A stretch of 64,000 nt of DNA. Origin: Oscillospiraceae bacterium (GTDB lineage Bacteria; Bacillota; Clostridia; Christensenellales; QALW01). Numbering within the stretch: position 1 is the stretch's first letter; each line of letters opens with the position of its first letter. The stretch is from positions 380,001-444,000 of the forward strand of contig CP091722.1 in NCBI GenBank assembly GCA_022009755.1. The letters run 5' to 3'. Under the pieces are notes generated by a model. The model did no database searches. It had not been told where the DNA came from and saw only the letters and a program-made list of their open reading frames with translations. Position numbers and translations under genes: made by a program. Shown one piece after another: positions 46,204-55,913 of this stretch.

Positions 46204-47139
46204 ATGAAGCTGTTTAACATAAAGGGCGTTCTTATAAGAATAAATCCGCTTTTGCTTGTGCTTACGGCGGCGTGGATAATTACGGGGTATTGGACAACTG
46301 CCGCTGTTATCTATGTGCTGCTTATTCTTCATGAATTGGGGCACGCGATGGCGGCCGCAGCCTTCGGAGTGCGGATATATGAATTGGAATTGCTGCCCTT
46401 CGGAGCCTGCGTAAGGATGGAAAATGTATTTGAGGGGCATCCGTTAAAAGAAAGCATAATCGCGGCGGCAGGCCCGGTTACAAGCCTTATGTGTGCGGTT
46501 TCGGCCTGCGCGTTATCGGGATATTTTCCCGCCTTTATACCTGAGCAGCTGAAGCTTGCCGAGCGCTTCGGGCTTATTACGGCTGTGTTCAACCTGCTTC
46601 CGGTGCTGCCCCTTGACGGGGGCAGAATATTGCGTGCGCTTATAAGCCGCAAGTGCGATTTCGGCAGAGCGACGCGCATTGTATCGGCTATGGGCATGAC
46701 GGCGGGGGCCGGCTTGTTTTTATGGGGTGTGTATGAGATATTTAACGCAGCGGCAAACCCTATGCTGCCTCTGCTTGGGGTGTTTCTGTTTTTTTCCGCA
46801 CTGGAGCAATACAGGCAGGGAAGATTTGAGCTGGCTAAGTATTTGCTTGACAGAGAAAGAACGCATAATAAAAGCGATACTTTATATGTAAAGGAATTGG
46901 CAATAAGAGATAACATGCCGCTCTCCGGCGCGCTGCGTTTGCTTAAGGACCCGGACAGATATTATGTTTTTCGTGTGCTGGATGACGATATGCGCATAAA
47001 GGGCAGTTTTGACGAGCAGCAGCTTAAAAGCTGTATTTCGGATGCGGGATGCGCAGACAGCACTGCCGGCGAGCTGGTGTGCGCTCAATGCAATGAGGGC
47101 TGTAATGCAGGAAAAAGCGAAGGCATTTGCAGCTGTTAA
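46204..47139 (+). CDS. spoIVFB: SpoIVFB-type site-2 protease (pro-sigma-K processing)
   Basis: A membrane metalloprotease that cleaves pro-sigma-K in the mother cell. Zinc motif HELGH in LLILHELGHAMAAAAFGV (about residue 43), the distal NLLPVLPLDGGRILRALI loop with the metal aspartate, and a C-terminal cytoplasmic region in which CBS-like RYYVFRVLDDD is visible. Length 311 residues. The last 40 residues are unusual, with seven cysteines (GCADS, CAQCNEGC, ICSC). ATG 46204 follows GAGGGAGAAG. Confidence 0.87.
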   Translation: MKLFNIKGVLIRINPLLLVLTAAWIITGYWTTAAVIYVLLILHELGHAMAAAAFGVRIYELELLPFGACVRMENVFEGHPLKESIIAAAGPVTSLMCAVSACALSGYFPAFIPEQLKLAERFGLITAVFNLLPVLPLDGGRILRALISRKCDFGRATRIVSAMGMTAGAGLFLWGVYEIFNAAANPMLPLLGVFLFFSALEQYRQGRFELAKYLLDRERTHNKSDTLYVKELAIRDNMPLSGALRLLKDPDRYYVFRVLDDDMRIKGSFDEQQLKSCISDAGCADSTAGELVCAQCNEGCNAGKSEGICSC

Positions 47140-47151
47140 AGAGGATTGCTG

Positions 47152-47180
47152 TTGACCGTATCGGAATTTGCGGTTAAAAT
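47152..47180 (+). promoter_or_regulatory. promoter for the radical SAM-rng operon
   Basis: TTGACC and TAAAAT with a 17-base spacer, 36 bases before the first start codon. Confidence 0.65.
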
Positions 47181-47216
47181 AGTATACAACACACAAAAGA
47201 AGGGAAGATACTGCCG

Positions 47217-49045
47217 ATGTCCGTTCTTGAGGAAATATTGAACCGGGTGGAAAAGCCGGCACGGTATACGGGGGGAGAGCTGAACAGCGCACACAAGGAA
47301 AAATATGATGTGCGGTTTGTTTTTGCATTTCCGGATACATATGAAATAGGCATGAGCAATCTGGGAGGCAAGATAATATATCATACCCTTAATCAAAGAG
47401 AGGACACGCTCTGCGAAAGGGTATATGCACCGGCGCCGGATATGGAAAAGGAGCTGCGGGAAAACGGGGTGGAGCTTTTTTCGCTGGAAACAAGGCGCAG
47501 CATAAGGGAAGCGGATCTTATTGGCTTTACGCTTCAGTATGAGATGAGCTATACCAATATCCTTAACATGATGGATATGGCCAATATTCCGCTGTATAGC
47601 AAGGAACGGGAAAACGGCGAGTATCCGTTTATATTTGCGGGAGGCCCGTGCGCATATCATGCGGAGCCATTGGCGGATTTTTTTGATTTTTTTGCGCTGG
47701 GCGACGGCGAGGACGAGCTTCACGATTTGGTGGAGGTATATAAACAGTGGAAGGCGGCGGGAACGCCGAGAGAGGATTTTCTTTTAAGGCTTTCAAGGGT
47801 TCCCGGATTTTATGTGCCGTCTTTTTACGATATAAAATACAATCCCGACGGCACGGTGGAAGGAATATATCCTAACCGCGAGGGAGTGCCCGCTCAGGCG
47901 GTGCGCAGGGTGGTGAAGGATTTTGACAATGCCTTTATACCCACGGCGTTTGCCGTGCCCTTTATCGAAACGATACACGACAGAATAACAATAGAAATAT
48001 GCCGCGGATGTACCCGCGGGTGCAGATTCTGTCAGGCAGGGTACATATACCGCCCGGTAAGGGAACGCAGCGTGGATACCATACGAAAAGCCGCGCAGGA
48101 ATCCGTAAAGAACACGGGCTATCAGGAAATATCGTTATCGTCGCTTTCCGCGGGTGATTACAGCCATATAAAGGAGCTTACGGCGGCTTTGTCGAAGGAT
48201 TTTGAGGGCAGACATGTTTCCGCCAGCCTTCCCTCGCTTCGTCTTGATTCCTTTGACCCGGATTTGTATCGGACGAGATGCGGCGCAGCAGCCTTACATT
48301 TGCGCCGGAGGCGGGCTCGCAGAGGCTGCGGGATGTAATAAATAAAAATGTTACGGCGGAGGATTTCGAGCGCACGATGCGCGGGGCATTCGGCGCGGGA
48401 TATTCTGCGGTAAAGCTGTATTTCATGCTGGGACTTCCGGGAGAGACCGATGAGGATATTGCGGGGATAGCTGCTCTTGCGAAACGCTGCACTGAGATTT
48501 ACGGCGAAATGAACGGCAGCCTCAGGGGGCTGAGAGTGGTGGTGTCCACAAGCTTTTTCGTTCCAAAGCCTTTTACGCCCTTCCAGTGGTGCGCGCAGAA
48601 TACCGAAGAAGAGCAGACGAGAAAGCGCAGATACCTTGAGGGGCTGCTTCGCCCGATAAGAGGGGTACAGTATAAATATCATGAAAGCAAGGTTTGCTTC
48701 ATAGAAGCTGCACTGGCCCGCGGCGACAGAAGAATGTCCGGCGTGCTGTACAGTGCCTTTCAGAAGGGCTGCAAAATGGACGGCTGGAACGAATATTTCA
48801 ATTATTCCAAATGGCTGGAGGCCTTTGAAGAATGCGGGCTGACACTGGAATTCTATGCCGCCAGAGAGCGCCCGCTTGATGAGGTTCTGCCGTGGGATAC
48901 GGTTTCCTGCGGGGTGGACAAGCGTTATTTCAAAAGCGAATACGAAAAATCGCTGAAAGCACAGACCACGCGCGATTGCAGAAACGGCTGCACCGGCTGC
49001 GGAATGAGCAAGCTGTTGGGAGGAAAATGTCCATGCGAGCAATGA
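47217..49045 (+). CDS. B12-binding radical SAM protein, TIGR03960 family (one frameshift)
   Basis: A two-domain protein: an N-terminal cobalamin-binding-like domain (VFAFPDTYEIGMSNLGGKIIY; GFTLQYEMSYTNILN) and a radical SAM domain with Cx3Cx2C in EICRGCTRGCRFCQAGYIYRP. The frame breaks near 48272 (CGGACGAG; one added G restores RDEMRRSSLTFAPEAGSQ). The C-terminal part ends in cysteine pairs (CRNGCTGCGMS). Repaired length is about 609 residues. The family always neighbours the DUF2344 gene and rng, as here; its function is unknown but is thought to concern RNA or translation. Confidence 0.88.
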
Positions 49046-49710
49046 TGTGTTTTAACAAGGGGGAAAACATTCGGTATATATCCCATCTTGACATTCTGCG
49101 TCTTTTTCAGCGCGCCGCAGTACGCGCGGAGCTGCCAATGAGCTATTCTCAGGGGTATAATCCGCACATGCTTATAGGCTTTGCCTGCGCGCTGCCCACC
49201 GGCGCGATGTCGGAGGCGGAATACGGCGAACTTACGCTCAGCAGCGAGCTTGAGTGCGAAGAAATAATGAAAAGGCTCAATGCCGTGCTGCCGCTTGGGT
49301 GTAAAATATCGCTGGTGAAGCGTTTGCCGGAGAATTATCCAAGCCTAATGGCGATTGTTGCGCGGGCTGAGTACAGGATAGAGATTATTGACAAAGGGGC
49401 AGACAGGCTGATTGCGGAGCTTGTGGAGCACACTAACGGCTTGACTGAAGTAATGGTGAACAAAAAGACGAAAAAGGGCATGAAGCTTACGGATATCAAG
49501 GGAATGATATATTCTCTTGAATACAGAGACGGCGCCGTATACTGTGAGCTTGCTGCGGGAAACAGCGTGAATTTGAGGCCGGATACGCTTATGGAGTATT
49601 TCAGGGATCAGATGGATTGCTTTCCCGCATATCGGATATACCGTACCGGCATGATGCTGGAGCACGGCGGGCTTTTTGACGCAGCAATGGCGGGGGAGGA
49701 GCGGGCGTGA
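49033..49710 (+). CDS. radical SAM-associated protein, TIGR03936/DUF2344 family
   Basis: A 225-residue partner of the preceding gene. It has the family start (MCFNKGENIRYISHLDILRLFQRAAVRAELP in pieces) and the YSQGYNPHMLIGFACALPTG block. ATG 49033 is spaced 9 bases from GGAGG and overlaps the previous gene by 13 bases. No catalytic role is established. Confidence 0.9.
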   Translation: MRAMMCFNKGENIRYISHLDILRLFQRAAVRAELPMSYSQGYNPHMLIGFACALPTGAMSEAEYGELTLSSELECEEIMKRLNAVLPLGCKISLVKRLPENYPSLMAIVARAEYRIEIIDKGADRLIAELVEHTNGLTEVMVNKKTKKGMKLTDIKGMIYSLEYRDGAVYCELAAGNSVNLRPDTLMEYFRDQMDCFPAYRIYRTGMMLEHGGLFDAAMAGEERA

Positions 49711-51221
49711 CGGAACTGATTGCCGATATACAGCCCTGCGGAAGCCGCATAGCTCTTTTGGAAAACGGCGAGCTTGCGGAGTATCATGTAGCGCTTAGCG
49801 GCGGGGAAACATTGGTTGGCAGTATTTACAAGGGCAAGGTGGAAAATGTTATATCCGGCATGCAGGCGGCGTTTGTAAATATCGGTCTTGAGCGCAATGC
49901 GTATTTGTATGCGGGAGATGCCGCAGGCTATGAAGGCGGAGAATGGACAAAGGGCACGCTGCCTATAAACAAGGTTGTTCATCCGGGCGAAGAAATAGTG
50001 GTACAGGTAATAAAGGATCCCGTGGGCGATAAGGGCGCGCGTGTGAGCATGGAGATAACCGTTCCGGGAAAAAGCCTTGTGTTCATGCCGTTTGAGAAAT
50101 ATGTCGGCGTATCCCGCAAAATTGATGATGAACAGGAAAGGGAGCGGCTTAAGCGGCTTATTCAGACACGGGCGCCCGGACGGGGCTGCATTGTGCGTAC
50201 TGCGGCGCAGGGGTGCCGGGAGGCGCTGTTAACGGAGCTTGAGCAGCTGGAAAAGCGCTGGGAAAGAATAGAGAAAAGTATTTCGCTTAAGAAGGCGCCG
50301 TGTCTGGTTCACAGTGAGGAGTCCCTGATAATGACGGCGTTTAGGGATATTTTCAACAAAAAAACAGACAGATTTGTAATAAATGACCCGGAAGCGTTTG
50401 CTCTTATAAAGGAAACGGCGCAAATACGGACGCCGGAGCTTAAAAACAGAATTGAGCTTTATAACGGCCCTGACATTATGGCGCATTATCAGCTTACGGG
50501 CAAGCTGGATAGGCTGCTTGACAGAAAGGTGTGGCTGGATTGCGGCGCGTATCTTATTATCGACCGTACGGAAGCACTTACGGTGATAGATGTTAATACG
50601 GGCAAGTTCACGGGTAAAGTAAATCTTGCGGATACGATACTCAAGACGAATCTTCAGGCTGCGCGCGAAATTGCTCGGCAGCTTCGGCTGCGGAGCATAG
50701 GCGGAATAGTGATAATAGATTTTATCGATATGGAAAATGACGAGCAGCGCGGGGCGGTGCTGGAGGCGCTTAAGCAGGAGGCCGGAAAGGATCGCGTCAA
50801 AGTGAATATTGTAGGCTTTACGGGGCTGGGGCTTGTGGAGCTTACAAGAAAAAAGACAGAGCAGAGCCTAAGTGCCGTGCTGGAAAAAACATGCCCATGC
50901 TGCGAGGGGCGGGGAAGCGTTAGCGATATAAAAGCGCAGGCATGGCGTCTGAGAGAAAAGACGGAGCGGGCGCTTTGGGATAAAAGCGGGGTATGCGCCG
51001 TAATTTATACCGATAATGAAACGGCGCAGCAGCTGAAAAGGGAAAACGATGAATTTCCCATGCGCACGGGCGATTGCGGCGTTTATGCGGTTATGCACGA
51101 AAACGACGCGCAGAGGGTATGCCTTATATCAAGTGCCGAGGCGGAAAAGCTGGAAAAAAACGCTGCGGGGAGCATTACGGTGATTAAAGCGGTGCACGCC
51201 GACACAGGCGATGCTCAATAG
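49707..51221 (+). CDS. rng: ribonuclease G
   Basis: An RNase E/G family endoribonuclease that trims rRNA and decays mRNA. The N-terminal S1-like part is LVGSIYKGKVENVISGMQAAFVNIGL in two pieces. The catalytic aspartates are in LTVIDVNTGKFTG and IVIIDFIDM. The zinc link CPCCEGRG follows. Length 504 residues is normal for RNase G. The start GTG 49707 overlaps the previous stop (GTGA). rplU, which often follows rng, is missing here. Confidence 0.95.
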   Translation: MTELIADIQPCGSRIALLENGELAEYHVALSGGETLVGSIYKGKVENVISGMQAAFVNIGLERNAYLYAGDAAGYEGGEWTKGTLPINKVVHPGEEIVVQVIKDPVGDKGARVSMEITVPGKSLVFMPFEKYVGVSRKIDDEQERERLKRLIQTRAPGRGCIVRTAAQGCREALLTELEQLEKRWERIEKSISLKKAPCLVHSEESLIMTAFRDIFNKKTDRFVINDPEAFALIKETAQIRTPELKNRIELYNGPDIMAHYQLTGKLDRLLDRKVWLDCGAYLIIDRTEALTVIDVNTGKFTGKVNLADTILKTNLQAAREIARQLRLRSIGGIVIIDFIDMENDEQRGAVLEALKQEAGKDRVKVNIVGFTGLGLVELTRKKTEQSLSAVLEKTCPCCEGRGSVSDIKAQAWRLREKTERALWDKSGVCAVIYTDNETAQQLKRENDEFPMRTGDCGVYAVMHENDAQRVCLISSAEAEKLEKNAAGSITVIKAVHADTGDAQ

Positions 51222-51252
51222 GGTGCATAAGCCGAGGTGAAAACAGATTATA

Positions 51253-51288
51253 AAACGGAATACGGACGATGTCCGCATTCCGTTTTTG
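51253..51288 (+). terminator. intrinsic terminator after rng
   Basis: AAACGGAAT..GGAC pairs with GTCC..ATTCCGTTT, followed by TTTTT, 31 bases after the rng stop. Confidence 0.92.
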
Positions 51289-51362
51289 CAGGTATTCGCG
51301 GTGCTTTGCTGCCGCGTTATGCGATATAATAGCGCATAAAACACACAGGCTTTGTTTGGGCT

Positions 51363-52175
51363 TTATTCGGACATTGCACGGCATATTCTTTTTTCAAGCA
51401 GACTTACAAAGTAGTACATTATTCCCGCAAGAATACACAGTATTACAATGCTGGCCATTACAAGATCAAGCCGGAAAACCTGACCGCCGTATACCAGCAG
51501 ATATCCAAGACCGTTTTTTGAAGAAAGAAATTCGCCTACAATAACTCCCACCCAAGCCATTCCCACATTGATCTTAAGGGTGGACATTATGGCGGGGATA
51601 CTGGAGGGGAGAACCGCCATTGTGAATATACGGCGCTTGTCTGCGCCTAAAGAGCGCAGCAGAAAAACCTTTTCCGGATCGACCTCAAGGAAGCCGTTAA
51701 GCATTCCGATAACGGAAACCACAATGGAGATAAGCAGTGTTATGGTAACGATCGCACCCATGCCCGAGCCTATCCATACGATGATTATGGGCCCTAAGGC
51801 GATTTTCGGCAGGGCGTTTAACACAACAAGATAAGGGTCGGCAACACGGCGCGCCGTTTCGCTGCTCCACAGCAGTAATGCAATTAAAAAACCCAGTATG
51901 GTTCCGGCTGCAAAACCGATAAGCGTTTCCGCAACAGTAACGCCTATATGAACAAACAATGTTCCTTCTTTAAAAAGGTTGATTATTGTTTTTATGCAGC
52001 GCGTGGGAGAGGATACGATGAACGGATCCAAAACACCAAGGCGGGTGAGTGCCTCCCATAAAAGTAGAAATACCGCACAGAGAGATATGCGCAGAAAAGT
52101 TATGGTGCGGCGATATCTCCTGCGTCTGCGAAGATACTCCTGCCTTTGCGGGGAAACAGATTGTTCGTTTTTCAT
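51363..52175 (-). CDS. ABC transporter permease (nitrate/sulfonate/taurine family)
   Basis: A BPD-type inner membrane permease of 270 residues with about six helices. The cytoplasmic EAA loop that contacts the ATPase is SLGADKRRIFTMAVLPSSIP. The N-terminus is very basic (RRRRRYRRT). ATG 52175 follows GAGGT. It lies 17 bases after the ATPase gene. The family includes SsuC, TauC and ThiX-type permeases; no substrate can be chosen because no binding protein gene is adjacent. Confidence 0.9.
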   Translation of the reverse strand: MKNEQSVSPQRQEYLRRRRRYRRTITFLRISLCAVFLLLWEALTRLGVLDPFIVSSPTRCIKTIINLFKEGTLFVHIGVTVAETLIGFAAGTILGFLIALLLWSSETARRVADPYLVVLNALPKIALGPIIIVWIGSGMGAIVTITLLISIVVSVIGMLNGFLEVDPEKVFLLRSLGADKRRIFTMAVLPSSIPAIMSTLKINVGMAWVGVIVGEFLSSKNGLGYLLVYGGQVFRLDLVMASIVILCILAGIMYYFVSLLEKRICRAMSE

Positions 52176-52192
52176 TTTTATAACCTCGCTGT

Positions 52193-53032
52193 TCAATGCT
52201 TCTTTTTGCATTTGCCGCTATCGCTCAAATGCGACCATATGATTTCAAAATACTCCGAAAATTGCGGGCTGCGCCGCTTTTCCGGCACACTGTTTCCGTC
52301 CAGCTTTATATCAACTGTTGCGCAAACGGAAGCCGGACGGCTGGAAAGCACGATTATGCGGTCGGAAAGACTGATTGCTTCCGATATATCGTGAGTTACA
52401 AGTATCGCAGTTTTATTGCGGCGGCGAATTATGCCGGCAATATCGTCGGAGACACGGATGCGCGTTTGGTAGTCAAGGGCGGAGAAGGGCTCGTCAAGCA
52501 GCAGCAGGCCGGGATCCAGCGCAAGGGTGCGCACAAGCGCGGCGCGCTGACGCATGCCGCCGGAAAGCTCGCGGGGATATTTTGAGGCGAAGGCGGCAAG
52601 GCCGTAATCTTCCAGCATGAGCCGGATCTTTTTGCGGTTTTCCGGCGTGTTTATATGCCGCACCCGAAGTCCGAGAGAAACATTTTCCTCCACGGTGCTC
52701 CACGGAAAAAGCTGATCGTGCTGAAGCATATAGCCCACATCGGAAAGCGCACCGCTCAGAGGGGCGCCGTTATAAAGCACGCGCCCGTCGGTAGGCTTAA
52801 GAAGGCCGGATATTATGGAAAGCACGGTGGATTTTCCGCATCCGGAGCTGCCCACGATGCTGACAAATTCATTTTTATATACCGAGAACGAAATGCTTTT
52901 AAGGGCCTCGATCTCGCCGGATGGCGTATTGTATTTCATGGATACATTTTCAAGCTTTATAAGCTCATCGCTGCTGCCGCAAGCATGCTTTACGGCGGGC
53001 GGCGGAAAAAGAATTGCATTTTCGGAATTCAA
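52193..53032 (-). CDS. ABC transporter ATP-binding protein (nitrate/sulfonate/taurine family)
   Basis: The ATPase of the importer. Walker A is VGSSGCGKST, the Q-loop YMLQHDQLFPW, the signature ELSGGMRQRAAL, Walker B LLLLDEPFSALD and the switch histidine in VTHDISEA. Length 279 residues. The best start is a TTG at 53032 (MNSENAILF), with AAAGGA 12 bases upstream; there is no in-frame ATG before the conserved core except MKYN inside it. The transcript is divergent from rpsB. Confidence 0.92.
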   Translation of the reverse strand: MNSENAILFPPPAVKHACGSSDELIKLENVSMKYNTPSGEIEALKSISFSVYKNEFVSIVGSSGCGKSTVLSIISGLLKPTDGRVLYNGAPLSGALSDVGYMLQHDQLFPWSTVEENVSLGLRVRHINTPENRKKIRLMLEDYGLAAFASKYPRELSGGMRQRAALVRTLALDPGLLLLDEPFSALDYQTRIRVSDDIAGIIRRRNKTAILVTHDISEAISLSDRIIVLSSRPASVCATVDIKLDGNSVPEKRRSPQFSEYFEIIWSHLSDSGKCKKKH

Positions 53033-53287
53033 ATAATATCACATTCCTTTCGCGGACCGGGCAAAAACCGGATGGGTACAGGCCGGGAATTGTTTACCGG
53101 GATAATCATCTGCATGGCAGCGGAATAAGCATGCGGCCGGAAATAAAATGACGGCAGCATAAACAATGCCGTACCACGGATACTATATAATATTCGCAGC
53201 AAAAGCCGCCGTGCGGAATTATTGCGATATATGAAACGAAACGGCGAAAAACCGTGATGACTGCGCGGAAACGCTATAAAAATTGGC

Positions 53288-53316
53288 TTGACAGAAACGG
53301 TGCATTTATTTATAAT
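53288..53316 (+). promoter_or_regulatory. consensus promoter for rpsB-tsf
   Basis: Perfect TTGACA, 17 bases, perfect TATAAT, 90 bases before rpsB. The leader of about 80 bases may hold an S2-binding element; I see no clear structure. The region 53033-53287 between the divergent genes shows no gene. Confidence 0.92.
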
Positions 53317-53406
53317 TATGCAGAAAACGCACCCATGATTATTTGCGTGCCTTGTTGAACGAGCCGTTTTGTGTCATGGGGAGGTAAAAACAAGGAGGAA
53401 GACAAA

Positions 53407-54177
53407 ATGTCAGTTATCTCAATGAAGAGTCTGCTGGAAGCAGGCGTACACTTCGGTCATCAGACCCGCAGATGGAACCCCAAAATGGCTCCCTATATTT
53501 TTACGGAGCGCAACGGCATCTATATCATCGATCTTCAGAAAACCGTTAAGAAGGTTGAGGAGGCCTACAATTTTGTTAAGGAGTCCGTTGCAAACGGCGA
53601 CACCGTTCTTTTTGTAGGCACCAAGAAGCAGGCGCAGGAGTCCATTGAGCAGGAAGCTCTCCGCTGCGGTATGTATTATGTTAATCAGCGTTGGGCGGGC
53701 GGTATGCTTACCAACTTCCGCACCATTCAGACCCGCATTGCCCGTTTGAATGAAATCGAAGAAATGGAAAACAGCGGTCAGATGGCTCTGCTGCCCAAAA
53801 AGGAGCAGTCCAAGCTGGCTAAGGAGAAGGCGGAGCTTATCAACAACTTCGGCGGTATCCGCAACATGAAGAAGATCCCCGGCATTATGTTTGTTGTTGA
53901 CCCCCGCAAGGAGCACAATGCAATTCACGAGGCCAAGAAGCTGGGCATTAAGGTAATCGCCATTGTGGATACAAACTGCGATCCTGACGATGCAGACTAC
54001 ATTATCCCCGGCAACGACGATGCTATCCGAGCAGTAAAGCTTATTGCCGGCACTATGGCAAATGCCGTTATCGAGGCAAACCAGGGCGAGAGCATGTATG
54101 AGGGCGAGCCGGAGGCTCAGGAAGCAGCAGAGGCTGCTCCCGAGGCTGAGGCCGCAGAGGCTCCTGCCGAGGCATAA
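53407..54177 (+). CDS. rpsB: 30S ribosomal protein S2
   Basis: A small-subunit ribosomal protein. Diagnostic blocks are MKSLLEAGVHFGHQTRRWNPKM, YIIDLQKTVKKVEEAY, GTKKQAQESI, NQRWAGGMLTNF, and PGIMFVVDPRKEHNAIHEAKKLGIK in two pieces. The last 30 residues form an acidic Ala/Glu tail. CAAGGAGG precedes the ATG at 53407. It is followed by a terminator-like hairpin and then tsf. Confidence 0.98.
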   Translation: MSVISMKSLLEAGVHFGHQTRRWNPKMAPYIFTERNGIYIIDLQKTVKKVEEAYNFVKESVANGDTVLFVGTKKQAQESIEQEALRCGMYYVNQRWAGGMLTNFRTIQTRIARLNEIEEMENSGQMALLPKKEQSKLAKEKAELINNFGGIRNMKKIPGIMFVVDPRKEHNAIHEAKKLGIKVIAIVDTNCDPDDADYIIPGNDDAIRAVKLIAGTMANAVIEANQGESMYEGEPEAQEAAEAAPEAEAAEAPAEA

Positions 54178-54201
54178 AAAGAACCTTCGGGCTCTTTAAC
54201 G

Positions 54202-54229
54202 CGGGAGCCGGATCGGCTCCCCGTTTTTT
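54202..54229 (+). terminator. hairpin between rpsB and tsf
   Basis: CGGGAGCCG and CGGCTCCCCG pair around a short loop, followed by TTTTTT. Being inside an operon it may set the S2 to EF-Ts ratio by partial termination. Confidence 0.85.
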
Positions 54230-54284
54230 ATCTGCCGCCAAAGGCGGCGGACATTATAAATTATGAAAGGATCAGGTGAAGATA

Positions 54285-54933
54285 ATGGCTGCATTTACGG
54301 CACAGGATGTTAAGGAACTGCGCGAAAAAACCGGCGTAGGTATGATGGATTGCAAGCGCGCGCTTGTTGAGGCTGACGGCGATATGGAGGAGGCTGTAAA
54401 GGTTCTCCGCGAAAAGGGTCTTGCAGCAGCGGCAAAGAAGGCCAGCCGCATTGCCGCGGAAGGCATTGTGGAATCCTATATACACCTTGGCGGAAAGATC
54501 GGTGTTCTGCTGGAAGTTAACTGCGAAACCGATTTCGTGGCAAACCCCTGAATTCAAGAGCTTTGTTCACAGCATAGCAATGCATATTGCTGCCGCTAAG
54601 CCCCTTTTTATCTCCCGCAGCGAGGTTCCGGAGTCCAGCGTTGAGGAAGAAAAGGAGATAATCCGCGCGCAGGCGCTCAATGAGGGCAAAAAGGCTCAGT
54701 TTGTAGATAAGATTGTAGAGGGCAGAATCGATAAGTTCTATAAGGAAATATGTCTGCTTGAGCAGAGCTATATTATCAATCCCGAACAGACCATCGAGCA
54801 GCTGCTTAACGAGCAGATTGCAAAGATAGGCGAGAAGATTTCCATTCGCCGTTTTGTGCGTTGGGAAATGGGCGAAGGCCTTGAAAAGCGCAAGGATGAC
54901 TTTGCTGCCGAGGTTATGAGCCAAGTAGTTTGA
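54285..54933 (+). CDS. tsf: elongation factor Ts (one frameshift)
   Basis: Recharges EF-Tu with GTP. The N-terminal UBA-like domain (VKELREKTGVGMMDCKRALVEADGD in pieces) and the EF-Tu-contact segment VNCETDFVAN are intact. The frame stops at 54551 in the run CCCC and resumes as PEFKSFVHSIAMHIAA. Changing the C run gives VANPEF or VANTPEF, the family sequence. Repaired length of about 215 residues matches the short Firmicutes/cyanobacterial-type EF-Ts. ATG 54285 follows AGGTGAAG. Confidence 0.93.
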
Positions 54934-54943
54934 TTTTATCAAT

Positions 54944-54968
54944 AAAGCGGGTAAATCCCGCTTTTTTT
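54944..54968 (+). terminator. intrinsic terminator after tsf
   Basis: AAAGCGGG and CCCGCTTT pair over a TAAAT loop and run into TTTTTTT. Confidence 0.95.
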
Positions 54969-55049
54969 ATGAGGTCAACAGGTAAATGCGGAGCAAACGG
55001 AAATGCTGCTGCACATGCGTTTTTGCACAAAAGCAAAGGGGAGAAATAT

Positions 55050-55779
55050 ATGGAGCCTATATATAAAAAGAGTTATACTTAAGATCAGCGGGGAGGCATT
55101 GGCCGGCGAAAACGGAACCGGAATAAACCAAAGCGTAATTTCCGCGGTGGCCGATCAGATTATTGAGGTTTCGAAGCTGGGCGTTGAAGTGGGTATTGTC
55201 ATAGGAGCGGGCAATATCTGGCGAGGCAGGCAGGGAACCGATATGGACCGTTCCACGGCGGACTACATGGGAATGCTGGCAACCGTTATTAATTCCCTTG
55301 CAATGCAGGACGCGTTGGAGAAAAAGGGCTATCCCACACGGGTGATGACGGCTATTTCAATGCCGGAAATTGCGGAGCCCTATATCAAGCGCAAGGCTAT
55401 AAGCCATTTGAATAAAAAGCTTATAACCATTTTTGCCTGCGGTCTTGGGTGCCCGTTCTTTTCCACCGATACAACGGCGGCGCTCAGAGCGGCGGAAATT
55501 GAGGCCGATGTTGTGCTTATGGCAAAGAACATCGACGGAGTATATGAGGGCGACCCCCGGAAGGATCCCTCCGTGCGCAAATTCCGCACACTTAAATTCC
55601 TTGATGTGCTGGAAAAGGGGATACAGGTTATGGACAGCACGGCGGTCACGCTGTGTATGGACAACAAAATACCGCTTAAGGTATTTGCGCTTGCAAACCA
55701 AGGCAGCATAGTCCGTGCAGTTTGCGGACAGGATGACGGTACCACGGTGTCGTCGGACTGTGTTACGGAGCTTTACTGA
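55050..55779 (+). CDS. pyrH: UMP kinase (one frameshift near the start)
   Basis: Phosphorylates UMP to UDP as a hexamer. Seen are RVILKISGEALAGENGTGIN, GIVIGAGNIWRGRQG, DRSTADYMGMLATVINSLAMQDAL in pieces, and FFSTDTTAALRAAEIEADVVLMAKNIDGVYEGDP in pieces. The only good ribosome site (GGGGAG at 55039-55044) points to the ATG at 55050, which opens as MEPIYK; an A5 run at 55065-55069 then needs one A less to continue KRVILK. A purely in-frame start further upstream lacks a ribosome site. Confidence 0.94.
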
Positions 55780-55803
55780 CGAAAGAACAGAGCCGGGATA
55801 TTC

Positions 55804-55839
55804 TGCCGCTGTGCCTTTTTGTGCACGGCGGCATTTTTT
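55804..55839 (+). terminator. intrinsic terminator after pyrH
   Basis: TGCCGCTGTGC and GTGCACGGCGGCA form an 11-bp stem around a CTTTTT loop, followed by TTTTTT. The frr promoter starts directly after it. Confidence 0.93.
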
Positions 55840-55841
55840 AC

Positions 55842-55870
55842 TTGAAAAAGTCTGATATATTTGATATTAT
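55842..55870 (+). promoter_or_regulatory. promoter for the frr-uppS-cdsA block
   Basis: TTGAAA and TATTAT with a 17-base spacer, 43 bases before frr. Confidence 0.7.
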
Positions 55871-55913
55871 ATATATACTATTGTATGTATAAATCGTGAA
55901 GGGAGCCGACAAT

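Noticed and set aside
46204..47139. General site-2 protease instead of SpoIVFB
   Set aside because: The SpoIVFA-like gene directly upstream and the C-terminal CBS-like region fit SpoIVFB better than the short protease at 26231.
54540..54560. Programmed frameshifting in tsf (and likewise pyrH, uppS, cdsA, polC)
   Set aside because: These genes are not known to use recoding, no slippery heptamer with a stimulating structure is seen, and breaks of the same type occur all over the window, which favours sequence error.
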